A DNA stretch of 64,000 nt from Paenibacillus sp. FSL R10-2782 (GTDB taxonomy: Bacteria; Bacillota; Bacilli; Paenibacillales; Paenibacillaceae). The notes beneath the pieces were generated by a model, which had not been told where the DNA came from, made no database searches, and was given only the letters and a program-made list of their open reading frames with translations. Location of the stretch: contig NZ_CP151951.1 of assembly GCF_038592985.1 (NCBI RefSeq), positions 3,649,001 through 3,713,000 of the forward strand, given 5' to 3'. A program made the position numbers and the translations under genes. Below, in pieces: positions 18,641 through 27,875 of this stretch. Numbering within the stretch: the first letter of the stretch is position 1; each line of letters opens with the position of its first letter.

Positions 18641-20182
18641 TTACTTAATACCTTTCTCCTTCACGTAGGTTTCCCATTGCTTGGTATATTCCGTCTGGAT
18701 TTTCTCCAGGCCAGCCTGATTTGCTTTTTGCAAGAAGGTCTGCAAGCCTTGATCCACATTATCAATCAGTCCAGCTTGGAGCGGATAAAGATATTGCTTC
18801 TCAACCTGCTCCAAAGCCGCCTTTTCAGCCTGATAGGTTGTATAATCCTCGGCAAAGCCAGTGAACAGGTCAGGCTTCTGAATTTTATCCAGATCAGCAA
18901 AAATCTGCTTCACACGGTCAAAGCTTGAATCAAACAGCATGTATTCCGGGTTACGCCAAGCCCAACCGTTCATGCCTTCCCGTGGAAAACCGTTCGTGCT
19001 GGACGTACCTACCATTTGATAGTACCCGTCTTTGACTTCATAGTTTTTGCCTTCAATCCCGTATTGAGTGAGCAGATTATAACGTTTGTCCGTCACAAGC
19101 TTTTCATAAAAGGCCAGTGCCCGCGCAGGGTTAGGGCTACTTTTTGGAATCGCAAAGCCGTTATGAATCGGATGAACCGGAGTCGCATAACCCGTCGTCA
19201 GCGGGAAAGGATAGTAATCCAGCTTCCAATCAGGGTGAGCAGATTTGATCTTAATGACCATATCATTAAACCGGTTTGGATTGTCACCAAAAATACTCGC
19301 TGCTTTACCCGAAGTCACCTGATCCTGTAGCGTATCCTTTACATTCAGTACATTTTTAGGGATGAATCCTTTATCGGCCCAGCGTTTGTAAGTGTTCAGC
19401 TCTTCTTTTTGCTCATCTGACCCCCAATACTTGTAAACCTCTGTCGGCTTCTCATATTTAATGCCGATGCCATAAGGCAAAGCCCCTACACTCTTGGTTA
19501 CCAATTCGGAATAGCGATCATGCAGGTTTCCTTTAATATCACTATTCAGCGAGATCGGTTTCATATTAGGCTCATGCTGACGGATACCTTCCATGTAAGC
19601 CTCGTAGCTCTTTATATCCGTAGGTTTAGGCAGATTATATTTCTCACGCAAATCCTCACGCCACACAAAACCGTCGGTCACATATTCTTTAAACGTGCTA
19701 GGAACGGTATAAATTTTGCCCCCGATTTTAACGCTATCCCACATACTTTGAGGCACAAATTTTTGCAGGGCAGGCGCAGCCTTCGGCAGCAGATCGTCAA
19801 GCGGCAGGAATGCGCCTTTCTTGGCGTAGGCCTGATACTGCGTCCAATCTGCAGTGAAGATCAGGTCAATCGGCTGGCCTGAAGAGAGCAGCAGCTTATA
19901 CTTCTGATCCCAGTCCGTCCACGTCGTGTAGTTGAATTTGACGGTGGCATTCAGATCTTTTTCCGCCAATTTATTAATCTCTGCTTCAATGGCGGGCATA
20001 TCCTTCGGAGCATCACCCAGCATATAAAATTGTAGCTGTACCTTCTGGGATTTGTCATCCGTTCCATCTGCTTTTTGTGCACTGCTTCCGCCACCGCCTC
20101 CACACCCGGCTAATAGCCCCATGATGACCATAACTGCAATCAGGATGGACATGCGTTGCTTTCTTTTCTTTGTAAATGTCAT
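18641..20182 (-). CDS. Lpl-type sugar ABC transporter solute-binding lipoprotein
   Basis: A 513-residue lipoprotein with a signal peptide ending in the lipobox LLAGC (Cys at about residue 27) and a glycine-serine linker. The rest is an extracellular solute-binding protein of the LplA/YtcQ family, used in Paenibacillus for oligosaccharide or uronate uptake. The ATG at 20182 follows AAAGGAGG. It is the last gene of the permease-permease-binding protein set on the minus strand, 213 bp after the second permease, with a cre-like site in that gap. The substrate is unknown. Confidence 0.9.
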   Translation of the reverse strand: MTFTKKRKQRMSILIAVMVIMGLLAGCGGGGGSSAQKADGTDDKSQKVQLQFYMLGDAPKDMPAIEAEINKLAEKDLNATVKFNYTTWTDWDQKYKLLLSSGQPIDLIFTADWTQYQAYAKKGAFLPLDDLLPKAAPALQKFVPQSMWDSVKIGGKIYTVPSTFKEYVTDGFVWREDLREKYNLPKPTDIKSYEAYMEGIRQHEPNMKPISLNSDIKGNLHDRYSELVTKSVGALPYGIGIKYEKPTEVYKYWGSDEQKEELNTYKRWADKGFIPKNVLNVKDTLQDQVTSGKAASIFGDNPNRFNDMVIKIKSAHPDWKLDYYPFPLTTGYATPVHPIHNGFAIPKSSPNPARALAFYEKLVTDKRYNLLTQYGIEGKNYEVKDGYYQMVGTSSTNGFPREGMNGWAWRNPEYMLFDSSFDRVKQIFADLDKIQKPDLFTGFAEDYTTYQAEKAALEQVEKQYLYPLQAGLIDNVDQGLQTFLQKANQAGLEKIQTEYTKQWETYVKEKGIK

Positions 20183-20317
20183 GTGAATCCTCCTTTTGAA
20201 GTGGTTGCTGGTTTAAAGCCATCTATCTTTTAAAAGCCTGGAGAGTGGACGAAAATCATTCGCTTGTACTCAGCCGCGCCTTTAAAATTTGTAGGAAACA
20301 AACATTACTGCCTTTAA

Positions 20318-20331
20318 ATAAAACGCTTACA
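20318..20331 (-). promoter_or_regulatory. cre-like catabolite control site
   Basis: Read on the minus strand, TGTAAGCGTTTTAT matches 12 of 14 positions of the CcpA consensus TGWAANCGNTNWCA. It lies in the gap before the solute-binding protein gene, which may have its own promoter. The assignment rests on pattern match only. Confidence 0.4.
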
Positions 20332-20395
20332 AAAAATGCTTTCAGAATGGCACAACGTCAGCACGCCATGCCATCTTAGCTGATGATCGTCTGCT

Positions 20396-21289
20396 TTAGC
20401 CTTTAACAGCACCAATGGTCAAGCCCTTGACGAAATAACGCTGAATGAACGGGTACAGCAGTAAAATCGGCCCGGTGACCACGATCGCCATTGCCATTTT
20501 GGTCGATTCGGTCGGCATATCGTTGGAGAGCGAAACGCCAGTACCTGCCCCCATTTGCGCGATAAATTGCATCGAGTTGATTACATTATACAGATAATAT
20601 TGCAGCTGGTATTTATGTGGATCATTAATAAAGAGTGAGGACGAGAACCAGTCATTCCAGTATGCCAAGGCCAGAAACAAGCCTACGGTGGCAATGCCCG
20701 GGGTAGACAAAGGCAGCACAATCCGATAGTAGATTTTAAAATCACCCGCACCGTCAATTTTAGCAGACTCAAACAGCTCTTCCGGCATGGACGAACGAAT
20801 GAAGTTTTTCATCAAAATGATCAGAAAAGGAGTCATCAGCCCCGGGAAAATAAGCACCGTATACGTATCGAGCAGTCCTAAATACTTCGTCAGCATAATG
20901 TACCAGGGTACCAAGCCGCCCCCGAACAACGTTGTAAAGTAAATATAGAACGAAAACGCGTTCCGGTATTTAAAATCTTTACGCGCCAGCACATATCCCG
21001 CCATCGTCATTAGGAACAGGCCCAACGTCGTACCTACTACAGTTGTAAAAATGGTCACCCCGTACGCTCTCAGCACCTCCTCAGGAAAGGTGAACACCGT
21101 CCGGTATCCTTCCAGCGAAAATTCCTGTGGAATAAAATGATATCCATCTCTGATAATCGACTCGTTACTGGTCAATGATGCCGAAATAATAAGTAGAAAT
21201 GGTAGCAAACAAGCAATAGAAGCAATAATGATTATCGCATAAGAGAGAATTTGAAAAATTCGGGTGTATACATCCTCTTTGATCGCCAT
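20396..21289 (-). CDS. Lpl-type sugar ABC transporter permease (LplC/YtcP family)
   Basis: The 297-residue permease has six membrane helices and the binding-protein-dependent transport EAA loop (ELFESAKIDGAGDFKIYYRIVLPLSTPGI). It begins with a short cytoplasmic segment (VYTRIFQILSY) typical of LplC/YtcP proteins and ends GLTIGAVKG. The ATG follows AGGAGG; the gene starts 18 bp after the LplB-like gene. No ATPase is encoded here; such systems share a general MsmX-type ATPase. Confidence 0.92.
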   Translation of the reverse strand: MAIKEDVYTRIFQILSYAIIIIASIACLLPFLLIISASLTSNESIIRDGYHFIPQEFSLEGYRTVFTFPEEVLRAYGVTIFTTVVGTTLGLFLMTMAGYVLARKDFKYRNAFSFYIYFTTLFGGGLVPWYIMLTKYLGLLDTYTVLIFPGLMTPFLIILMKNFIRSSMPEELFESAKIDGAGDFKIYYRIVLPLSTPGIATVGLFLALAYWNDWFSSSLFINDPHKYQLQYYLYNVINSMQFIAQMGAGTGVSLSNDMPTESTKMAMAIVVTGPILLLYPFIQRYFVKGLTIGAVKG

Positions 21290-21307
21290 CCGTTTGGGTC
21301 CTCCTTT

Positions 21308-22303
21308 CTAGAACAGAGCATATTCGTCGTTCAGCTTGCGGATAATATAGTTCACAGTCATGATCAGTATAAAGCCGAACAAAGACTGGTACACGCCTGC
21401 CGCCGAAGCCATACCGACATCAAAGGTTACTTTCAGTGAACGGTACACATACGTGTCCAAAATATCCGTCGTATTGTACAGCACCCCATTGTTGCCGATT
21501 AATTGATAGAAGAGATCGAACTGTCCCTTCATAATACTGCCGAGCGCGAACAGCAGCAGCACGACGAACGTCGATTTGAGCATTGGCACGGTAATGTACC
21601 AGATCCGTTGAAAAATGTTGGCCCCGTCCATTTTCGCCGCCTCATAATACTCGTCGCTAATGCCTGTAATGGCCGCCAGATAAATCACCATACTGTAGCC
21701 GAGGTTTTTCCACAGGTAGAACAGGATAATCAGGAAAATCCATACCCACGGTTGGTTGTATACATCCACACGTTCACCGCCGATTTGCACTAGCAGCGTA
21801 TTCAGAAAGCCGTTATCATAATTAAATATGTTATACACGATAACGCTTAGAATAACGAAAGAAACAAAATAAGGCAGGAACATCACAGATTGAGCGATCT
21901 TTTTAAAGTAACGCCCCCGCAGCTCGTTCAGCAAAATAGCAAGAACAATCGCTATCACATTGCCAAATAAAATAAATGCTGCGTTGTATCCGACCGTATT
22001 CAGGGTCAGCTTGGTCAACGTGCCGGATTGCCATAGAAATTGAAAATTCTGTAGTCCGACAAACTTGGCATCGAACAAGCTGGTATTGAAGTCAAACTGG
22101 GTAAATGCATAATAGATCCCCACCATAGGAATGTAAGAATTAATGAAGAAAAAGATCAGGGTCGGCAGCAGCATTAAAAATAATATCCGATTACGGATCA
22201 ATTCATAGAAAAATCCGTTTTTCCTGCCGCTCGCCAGCCTCCTCCCGTTCAGGCGGGAATCTGTCGTGAGCATAGCGGAACTCTTAGGCACAGGCTGATT
22301 CAA
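21308..22303 (-). CDS. Lpl-type sugar ABC transporter permease (LplB/YteP family)
   Basis: A 331-residue six-helix permease. The start is a TTG at 22303 after AGGGGGAG. Family features: RNRILFLMLLPTLIFFFINSYIPM in the first helix region, a cytoplasmic EAA loop (YYEAAKMDGANIFQRIWYITVPML) and the C-terminal IIRKLNDEYALF. It is the first gene of the importer and has a cre-like site about 75 bp upstream. Confidence 0.92.
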   Translation of the reverse strand: MNQPVPKSSAMLTTDSRLNGRRLASGRKNGFFYELIRNRILFLMLLPTLIFFFINSYIPMVGIYYAFTQFDFNTSLFDAKFVGLQNFQFLWQSGTLTKLTLNTVGYNAAFILFGNVIAIVLAILLNELRGRYFKKIAQSVMFLPYFVSFVILSVIVYNIFNYDNGFLNTLLVQIGGERVDVYNQPWVWIFLIILFYLWKNLGYSMVIYLAAITGISDEYYEAAKMDGANIFQRIWYITVPMLKSTFVVLLLFALGSIMKGQFDLFYQLIGNNGVLYNTTDILDTYVYRSLKVTFDVGMASAAGVYQSLFGFILIMTVNYIIRKLNDEYALF

Positions 22304-22376
22304 TGTGAGTCACTCCCCCTCTGTATACGTTACCAACAGCATGTTTTGCAGTCCGCCGTCGTATGACCTTATTTTA

Positions 22377-22390
22377 TGTAAGCGCATTCA
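22377..22390 (+). promoter_or_regulatory. cre-like site upstream of the sugar importer
   Basis: TGTAAGCGCATTCA matches 13 of 14 positions of the CcpA site consensus. It is 74 bp upstream of the LplB-like start, where a promoter would be. A weaker 12 of 14 match (TGTATACGTTACCA) lies at 22322-22335. This suggests glucose repression of the importer. Confidence 0.5.
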
Positions 22391-22509
22391 AAATGAAAAG
22401 TGAAGCCTTGCGTACTTCATGAACAAAGGAGTGTCCTAAGGAGTGAACAATTCGGATATTTGTGAAGTATTGTGTGATATAAGGCGCCTGATAGGCACCC
22501 AAGCCCCGC

Positions 22510-23451
22510 TTACAAAGCATAATTAAACGTTTGGGGTTGCCCTTCACTATCATGTAGCTCGAAGCACAGTTCACCGTCATTTTTGTTCTGACCGATAAAC
22601 TTGATGCCATCTTCCCTGATCCTGTCAGTTGCTCAGGAGCTAATTGAAGCAACTCATACACCAAAAACGACTGATGGGCTTTAAGATTAAATAACATTAA
22701 AAAGCCCTCATCATTCGATCTGGCAAGAATAAATTCCTCGCCCATGCCTTCCACCGCAAAACTGTCCTTCAAACGACCAGAAAGCTTCCCCATATTCCAT
22801 GTTTCTTTTACAGAGCCATTAGCGTCAATCAGACGAACGGTCTGTCCATCGTTCATGACTGCTTTACCATTATAAAGCTTGATATTGTTGGCATTAAAAT
22901 TCCAATAATGAGCCTTTGCCTGACGAAGTACCTTTCCTTTCTGGACGAACAGCGTATAAAAATCGTCATTAACCATGGGCTCCCCATACGCTTGCCATAC
23001 CGTAACCAAATCTGCATCCTCCGTAACCTTGGTCGAAATGATTTTCGTCATGCCAAAATAATCTTCTTTCAATTTGATATTTGTTGGACTGAGCGCGCGG
23101 ATACGGCCGCCATCCTCTTTACGGTACAATACTCCGCTGCTTGCATCCAGCAAATAGCCTTTACTTTCCCCCGATTCCCCAACCAACTGAGGATAGCTTA
23201 TTGCCATTCGTTCGTTTTTCTTCCATTCCAGCTTGCCTCCGACCACATCACTGATAAATGCCAAAGGGACATACAGCGTTCCGCGAATGTTACTGGCTGA
23301 AACGGTGTAAATAACCTTCTTGTTATGTACAAAGCCTATAAATGAATGGCTCTCCTTTGGGAAATGACATTATATTTCCGTTAAAATAAACACGGATACT
23401 TGCAGTCTCCTGTCCTTGCTTCACGGGTGCAGCACCCCCGGTCCGTTCCAT
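22510..23451 (-). pseudogene. Stalk-domain (copper amine oxidase N-like) protein, two frameshifts
   Basis: The open frame 22374-23264 is only the middle of a decayed gene. Upstream, the frame from an ATG at 23451 reads MERTGGAAPVKQG, then SIRVYFNGNIMSFPKGEPFI and stops; the next frame continues GTLYVPLAFISDVVGGKLEW. Together these make one stalk-domain unit broken near 23335. Near 22613 the frame shifts again: the alternative frame reads IREDGIKFIGQNKNDGELCF and ends at a stop at 22510, while the open frame runs on with no family likeness to 22374. The signal peptide is also missing. Frameshifts could be sequencing errors, but two plus a missing signal peptide argue for decay. Confidence 0.75.
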
Positions 23452-23489
23452 TCTTCCTAAAAATTCGCTGTACAGGTGTTAAAATCCTC

Positions 23490-23523
23490 TAAAAAGGACC
23501 CTGCTACCTGCGCAGAGTCCTTA
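23490..23523 (-). terminator. Terminator after DMT exporter
   Basis: On the minus strand AAGGACTCTGC pairs with GCAGGGTCCTT and is followed by TTTTA, 19 bp after the exporter stop. Confidence 0.8.
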
Positions 23524-23541
23524 CTTGTACCATACCTATTT

Positions 23542-24429
23542 TCAAGCTTGCTGTACTACTCTCGCTCTGCGATTCACCAAATAAATGCTAAGCCCGATTA
23601 ATACCAGACCGATCAGCAAGAAAGCCGTAATCGCTTCGCGCAGCAGCAAGGAGCTGACAAACACCGAGATAACAGGCACCAAAAACGTATAAGACGCGAC
23701 TTTGCTCGCATCCCCCGAGTTAACCAGTGTGAAATACAGCAGCCAAGACAGCGAAATACCCAACACGATGCCGAATACCAGCCCTGACACATAAGGAAAA
23801 TTCCATACGATGTCTGACCAGCTTTCCGTCACTGTTCCGGCTCCCGTCAACACGATGCCTCCCAGCGTACATTGAAATGCGACCAGCCACAGCGAATCCA
23901 CGCGCTGGTTTACCTTTTTCACGTAGACGGTGCCCAATGCCCAACTCACGGCTGTAATAATAGCGATAACTACACCTGCCACAGCCACATGCCCCGAAAA
24001 TCCTCCGACACTTACAGCCGCCACACCCAGAAATCCGATGACCAATCCAGTCACCTTAAGCCCGGACATCGCTTCACCCAGCCACATCCATGCAAAAATG
24101 CCGACCAAAACTGGCTGGAGATATACCAGAACAGAAAACAGGCCGGATGGTACGTACATCAGCCCTACCGTTTGCAGACCATAAAACAGTACCACGTTAA
24201 AAACACTCGAAATTGCATAGACCCGCCAGTTCTCTTTCCAACGGATACGTTTCCATCTCGGCAGTAAAATCGCTCCTAACAGCAGACCTCCCAGCAACGT
24301 GCGCAACCCTGCAAACAAAAGTGGAGGCGTAAACTGCAACGCTACTTTATAAATGGGCCAAGATATGCCCCACAATACAACCAACAGCGCGATCATCATG
24401 ATCCGCTTGGCTGTCGTTAACTCTCCCAT
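23542..24429 (-). CDS. EamA/DMT family transporter
   Basis: A 295-residue protein with ten predicted membrane helices arranged as two EamA repeats (about residues 8-140 and 150-285). Signature segments are PPLLFAGLRTLLGGLLLGAIL and YTFLVPVISVFVSSLLLREAIT. DMT proteins export amino acids, nucleosides or other small metabolites. The ATG follows GAGGAG. It stands alone, ended by a terminator, and no neighbour hints at the substrate. Confidence 0.9.
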   Translation of the reverse strand: MGELTTAKRIMMIALLVVLWGISWPIYKVALQFTPPLLFAGLRTLLGGLLLGAILLPRWKRIRWKENWRVYAISSVFNVVLFYGLQTVGLMYVPSGLFSVLVYLQPVLVGIFAWMWLGEAMSGLKVTGLVIGFLGVAAVSVGGFSGHVAVAGVVIAIITAVSWALGTVYVKKVNQRVDSLWLVAFQCTLGGIVLTGAGTVTESWSDIVWNFPYVSGLVFGIVLGISLSWLLYFTLVNSGDASKVASYTFLVPVISVFVSSLLLREAITAFLLIGLVLIGLSIYLVNRRARVVQQA

Positions 24430-24618
24430 GCTGCTTTCGCTCCTCTATAAAAAAAATGACTAGACCTTATATTTTACGCCTATAGGACAACTTTATCAAA
24501 CAAAAAATATGCATGGGAAAGCACAACTCCAGACAGAGGAATCCTGTCATTTGCCTATGTTACAATATACCAAACCAAAAAGAAAAATAGAGATTAAAGG
24601 ATAGGAGGATGTCTGCAC

Positions 24619-25368
24619 TTGATTTATATCATCAAATTTTTATACAGCTTCGTGCTGCCTCCCGGTTTGTTTATCCTCGTGATGGCAGGGCTTGTAATCT
24701 GGCTGTGGAAGCGTGCGCGTAAACCTGCTGTCATTCTACTCGTTGTCACACTGCTGCTGTATGGTTCCTCTACCAATTGGGCCGGAGATTTGCTAATCAG
24801 CAGTCTGGAAAAGCAGTATCCGCAGCCTCGTACCGTTCAAGGCGATGTCATCGTCGTGCTTGGCGGCGGAGCTACAGAGGGAACACCCGACATCAACGGA
24901 CAGGGTAATCTGCTTGGGTCAGCGGCCAATCGCCTGCTCACTGCGGCACGGTTACATGAAGCAACGGGCTTACCTATTCTGTTTTCCGGTGGACAGGTAT
25001 TTGGCGACAGTGGCAACGAAGCGAATATTGCCCAAAGACAGCTTCTGGAACTCGGTATTCCCGCAAAAGATATTCTGATCGAAAACCGTTCCCTGAACAC
25101 GCAGCAAAATGCCGTGTATACGTCCCAAATTTTGAAGCAGCATCAGCTCACCAAACCCATTTTGGTGACCTCTGCCTTCCATATGCCACGTGCGGCGGTG
25201 GAATTTCAGCGTGCAGGCATGCAGGCTGTACCTTATCCGACGGACTATCTGGCAAGTGAACATCCTTCACTATATGCCGCCAAGCTCTCCCCGTCTGCCG
25301 GAGCCATGGCTACTACTGGAACTGCCCTCAAGGAATATCTGGGGCTCCTTGCTTTGAAGCTTAAATAA
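24619..25368 (+). CDS. YdcF/ElyC family membrane protein (DUF218)
   Basis: The 249-residue protein has two N-terminal membrane helices and a DUF218 domain with GDVIVVLGGGATEGTP, PILFSGGQ, ILIENRSLNTQQNAVYTSQIL and LVTSAFHMPRAAVEFQRAGM. E. coli relatives ElyC and SanA influence envelope and peptidoglycan-precursor homeostasis; the reaction is unknown. The start is a TTG with AGGAGG ten bases upstream; the nearby ATG at 24609 is out of frame. Confidence 0.88.
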   Translation: MIYIIKFLYSFVLPPGLFILVMAGLVIWLWKRARKPAVILLVVTLLLYGSSTNWAGDLLISSLEKQYPQPRTVQGDVIVVLGGGATEGTPDINGQGNLLGSAANRLLTAARLHEATGLPILFSGGQVFGDSGNEANIAQRQLLELGIPAKDILIENRSLNTQQNAVYTSQILKQHQLTKPILVTSAFHMPRAAVEFQRAGMQAVPYPTDYLASEHPSLYAAKLSPSAGAMATTGTALKEYLGLLALKLK

Positions 25369-25404
25369 TGTGACGTATATCTAGCGTGTAGACCTTCATC
25401 ACAA

Positions 25405-25463
25405 ACAAGCGCCTTGGCAGCTCGCAGATGTAAACCTGTAAGCTGCCAAGGCGCTTGATTTTA
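25405..25463 (+). terminator. Terminator after ydcF-like gene
   Basis: Perfect 17-bp arms (CAAGCGCCTTGGCAGCT and its complement) around a 20-base loop, followed by ATTTTA. It serves the plus-strand gene. Confidence 0.85.
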
Positions 25464-25540
25464 CCATGAGTCTTTCTTTCATGAGTATCGTAAGAGTTCA
25501 AAGTCCGTATTTTATCCCGACTCGCATGTCTTCCAACCCA

Positions 25541-26011
25541 CTACATATCCCCGTGCAAGAAAATTTCCGACAATTGTTCCTCCGAAATCACCTTAAAGCC
25601 TTCCTTTTTCAACAAAGCCGAGGTTACGCCGTTACCTGCTATTTTCCGGTTTTCAAATGACCCGTTATAGATGGCGGCTGATCCGCAAGACGGACTGTTT
25701 TCTTTTAAAATAATGAGCGTAGCGTTAATCTCTTTAGCTATGTTCAGAGCTTCGTATGCACCTTTAATGTACATCTCACTGACATCGTTGCCCGAGGACT
25801 CAACCACCTTGGCTGTACCGTTCAGTACATCTTCCCCCGTCCCGCCCACAATTTCAGCAGGCGGTCTCGGCGTCATAAAGCCTCCCAACAGCTCAGGACA
25901 GATGGCCACAACCTTCTTTTCCTCAACCAACTTCTGAATATGTACGTCCAAGCTATCCGTCCCGTTATACCGGACCTTCATCCCTGCCAAACACGAACTT
26001 ACCAAAATCAT
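25541..26011 (-). CDS. DUF523 domain protein
   Basis: A 156-residue cytoplasmic protein. I chose the ATG at 26011 because GAGGTGG precedes it. DUF523 has conserved cysteines and motifs: LVSSCLAGMKVRYNG, CPELLGGFMTPRPPAEI, LKENSPSCGSAAIYNG and GVTSALL. The cysteines suggest metal or cluster binding, but no function is established. A MITE copy sits 40 bp upstream of its start and may carry or disturb its promoter. Confidence 0.9.
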   Translation of the reverse strand: MILVSSCLAGMKVRYNGTDSLDVHIQKLVEEKKVVAICPELLGGFMTPRPPAEIVGGTGEDVLNGTAKVVESSGNDVSEMYIKGAYEALNIAKEINATLIILKENSPSCGSAAIYNGSFENRKIAGNGVTSALLKKEGFKVISEEQLSEIFLHGDM

Positions 26012-26050
26012 CTGCTTCCACCTCATATCATTGCTTTTCACAACTTAAGT

Positions 26051-26168
26051 GAATCAATGTCATAATACCCTCAGTAGCTTTAATAAAGAGTACATATAGA
26101 TCAAAATGGTTTGATTTGTCTATATGAAGTATACATTTCGTTGGCTTAATCATTTATGAACTGGATTC
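26051..26168. mobile_element. MITE-like element, left copy
   Basis: A 118-bp AT-rich element without coding capacity. It begins GAATCAAT and ends ATGGATTC-like (TGGATTC); the ends form imperfect terminal inverted repeats of about 16 bp. It is flanked by the 4-bp direct repeat AAGT (26047-26050 and 26169-26172). An internal stem CATATAGA/TCTATATG is present. It is about 93 percent identical by eye to the copy at 30170-30288, in opposite orientation. The remaining sequence to 26268 shows no gene. Confidence 0.8.
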
Positions 26169-26268
26169 AAGTAGTTTAAGTATAATCAAATTTTCTCATA
26201 TAGTCATCGTACGAAAAATAAAACTTCCTTCTTCCATATCAATAATGTCGCTTCTTCTACCGTATGAC

Positions 26269-26320
26269 ATAAAAAATGAAGAAAGCGAGGCCGTCCCGTA
26301 AATAGGGATAACCTCACTCG
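26269..26320 (-). terminator. Terminator after nucB
   Basis: On the minus strand GAGGTTATCCC pairs imperfectly with GGGACGGCCTC and is followed by GCTTTCTTCATTTTTT, 65 bp beyond the nucB stop. Confidence 0.6.
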
Positions 26321-26384
26321 ATTTAAGATTGCCAAAACTGTTCTTTCTGTACCAACATAATGAACGTCTAATTTCTAGACCTCA

Positions 26385-26801
26385 CTAATTCACTATAAAT
26401 TTAACCCGCGTTCCATCCGGATAATCTTCCACTTGATGACTTACCCATGATCCTGCGCCACGATTATCACTAGGGCTTATATAACGAATGTCTGCCCCTG
26501 CCCCTCCCTCTGCACACATCGCCATCGGCCACTCGTCACGGTCATATCCTTTTTTGGTCGGATATCCCTTTAAGGACTCTCTGCGATTTTCCTCGGCCCC
26601 GTCTCGGTCAATCGTACAAACCGAAGAATGCCCGGTTGCAATTGCATCCTTAATATGCGCCCCGGTTTCCGGATAGCGAGAGGTTGGGAAGTTCAAGGTA
26701 TACTCTGCTGCTGCCCTCTGCATGTTCACTACAGGTTCTGCATAAGCACTTTGCATGGATAAAATGGCAGCCAGCAAAAAAACAATAAGCCCTCTTATCA
26801 T
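26385..26801 (-). CDS. nucB: NucB-type secreted sporulation nuclease
   Basis: A 138-residue secreted DNase with a signal peptide (about residues 1-21, MQSAYA). The NucB/NucA core holds the catalytic DRDGAEEN motif ([18 protein letters not shown]), [11 protein letters not shown] and [11 protein letters not shown]; two cysteines are well placed for a disulfide. In Bacillus it degrades mother-cell DNA and disperses biofilms. Here it is divergent from sigK and shares the 206-bp region upstream of both, which fits mother-cell control. Confidence 0.94.
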   Translation of the reverse strand: MIRGLIVFLLAAILSMQSAYAEPVVNMQRAAAEYTLNFPTSRYPETGAHIKDAIATGHSSVCTIDRDGAEENRRESLKGYPTKKGYDRDEWPMAMCAEGGAGADIRYISPSDNRGAGSWVSHQVEDYPDGTRVKFIVN

Positions 26802-26910
26802 TGCACACCTCCATATTCTGTTATTTGTCTATAGAATACGATTTGAAATGTAGAGGTGTGTTAAATAAATTACAGCCCTAAATTGTTGCAAAACAGTTTT
26901 CGGAGTACAG

Positions 26911-26940
26911 GCACGGATGGGCACCTGCCCACATACAATA
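26911..26940 (+). promoter_or_regulatory. Putative mother-cell sigma promoter of sigK
   Basis: CATACAATA at 26932-26940 fits both the sigma-K -10 (CATAnnnTA) and sigma-E -10 (CATACAnT) elements. GGCACGG at 26910-26916 is a plausible sigma-K-type -35 (AC core). A perfect inverted repeat TGGGCA-CC-TGCCCA (26919-26932) fills the spacer. The gene starts 68 bp downstream. Promoter identity is inferred. Confidence 0.5.
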
Positions 26941-27007
26941 AACAGATCACAAGCCCGGTAAGTACCGTAGGCCGGCAAGTTCGCAACTACCTCAGGAGGT
27001 GTCACCC

Positions 27008-27709
27008 GTGCCCGGACTATTTAGCGCTATCGCTCTGTTCATCAAGGAATTGACGCTACTCGTCTCTTATGTGAAAAACAACGCCTTTCCGCAGCCATTG
27101 ACTGAGAAAGAGGAAGCCCGACACCTAAAGCTGTTTGCCGAAGGCAATGCGCAATCCCGCAACACACTAATTGAGCATAATCTGCGGCTGGTGGCTCATA
27201 TTGTGAAAAAGTTTGATAACACCGGTGAAGATTTGGAGGACCTCATATCCATCGGCACCATCGGACTGATCAAAGCCATTGAAAGCTTTCAGACCGGGAA
27301 AGGCACCAAATTAGCAACGTTTGCGGCCCGGTGTATTGAAAACGAAATTTTAATGCATCTTCGCTCATTGAAAAAAACACGTAAAGACGTATCTCTCCAT
27401 GATCCTATTGGGACAGACAAAGAGGGCAACGAAATTACTTTAATTGATATCCTCGGCACCGAGGCGGACGATATTGTGGATAAGGTACAGCTCAAAATAG
27501 AGAAGAGTAAAATCTATCGCAACCTGGATATTTTGGATGAGCGTGAAAAAGAAGTGGTTATTGGTCGATTTGGCCTGGAAGCCGGAGGAGAAGAACGTAC
27601 ACAGCGGGAAATTGCCAGAGAGTTGGGGATTTCTCGTTCGTATGTATCCCGCATTGAGAAGCGTGCGTTAATGAAGCTGTACCATGAATTTTACAAGCAG
27701 AAGGGGTAA
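27008..27709 (+). CDS. sigK: RNA polymerase sporulation sigma factor SigK (pro-sigma-K), uninterrupted
   Basis: The 233-residue late mother-cell sigma factor is intact, with no skin element. It begins with the pro-sequence [20 protein letters not shown] followed by [10 protein letters not shown], where SpoIVFB cleaves. Region 2 is [33 protein letters not shown], and the region 4 helix-turn-helix is [25 protein letters not shown] chose GTG at 27008, seven bases after AGGAGGT; GTG at 26999 overlaps that site. A scrambled relic of this gene lies at 29697-29783. Confidence 0.96.
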   Translation: MPGLFSAIALFIKELTLLVSYVKNNAFPQPLTEKEEARHLKLFAEGNAQSRNTLIEHNLRLVAHIVKKFDNTGEDLEDLISIGTIGLIKAIESFQTGKGTKLATFAARCIENEILMHLRSLKKTRKDVSLHDPIGTDKEGNEITLIDILGTEADDIVDKVQLKIEKSKIYRNLDILDEREKEVVIGRFGLEAGGEERTQREIARELGISRSYVSRIEKRALMKLYHEFYKQKG

Positions 27710-27762
27710 TGAGCTCCGCTTCAATAATAACTATTTTGATATGTATTTTCATTTTAAACGCC

Positions 27763-27797
27763 AATAAAAGCCTGTAGTGGTTTTCTACACTACAGGC
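27763..27797 (-). terminator. Terminator after the hydrolase-tetR operon
   Basis: Perfect 10-bp stem GCCTGTAGTG/CACTACAGGC with TTTTATTGG following on the minus strand. It has no T run on the plus strand, so sigK lacks an obvious terminator of its own. Confidence 0.75.
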
Positions 27798-27875
27798 TAA
27801 AAATGCTTGATATTATTGGGTATTTTTACTTCGTCAGGACAAGCTCCTCCATTAGTTGGCTCTCTGAAATTGAAT

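Noticed and set aside
22374..23264. Intact 296-residue protein
   Set aside because: Both ends belong to other frames of one stalk-domain protein, so the open frame alone is misleading.
27008..27709. Skin-type insertion in sigK
   Set aside because: The reading frame is continuous from pro-sequence to region 4; only a relic lies elsewhere.
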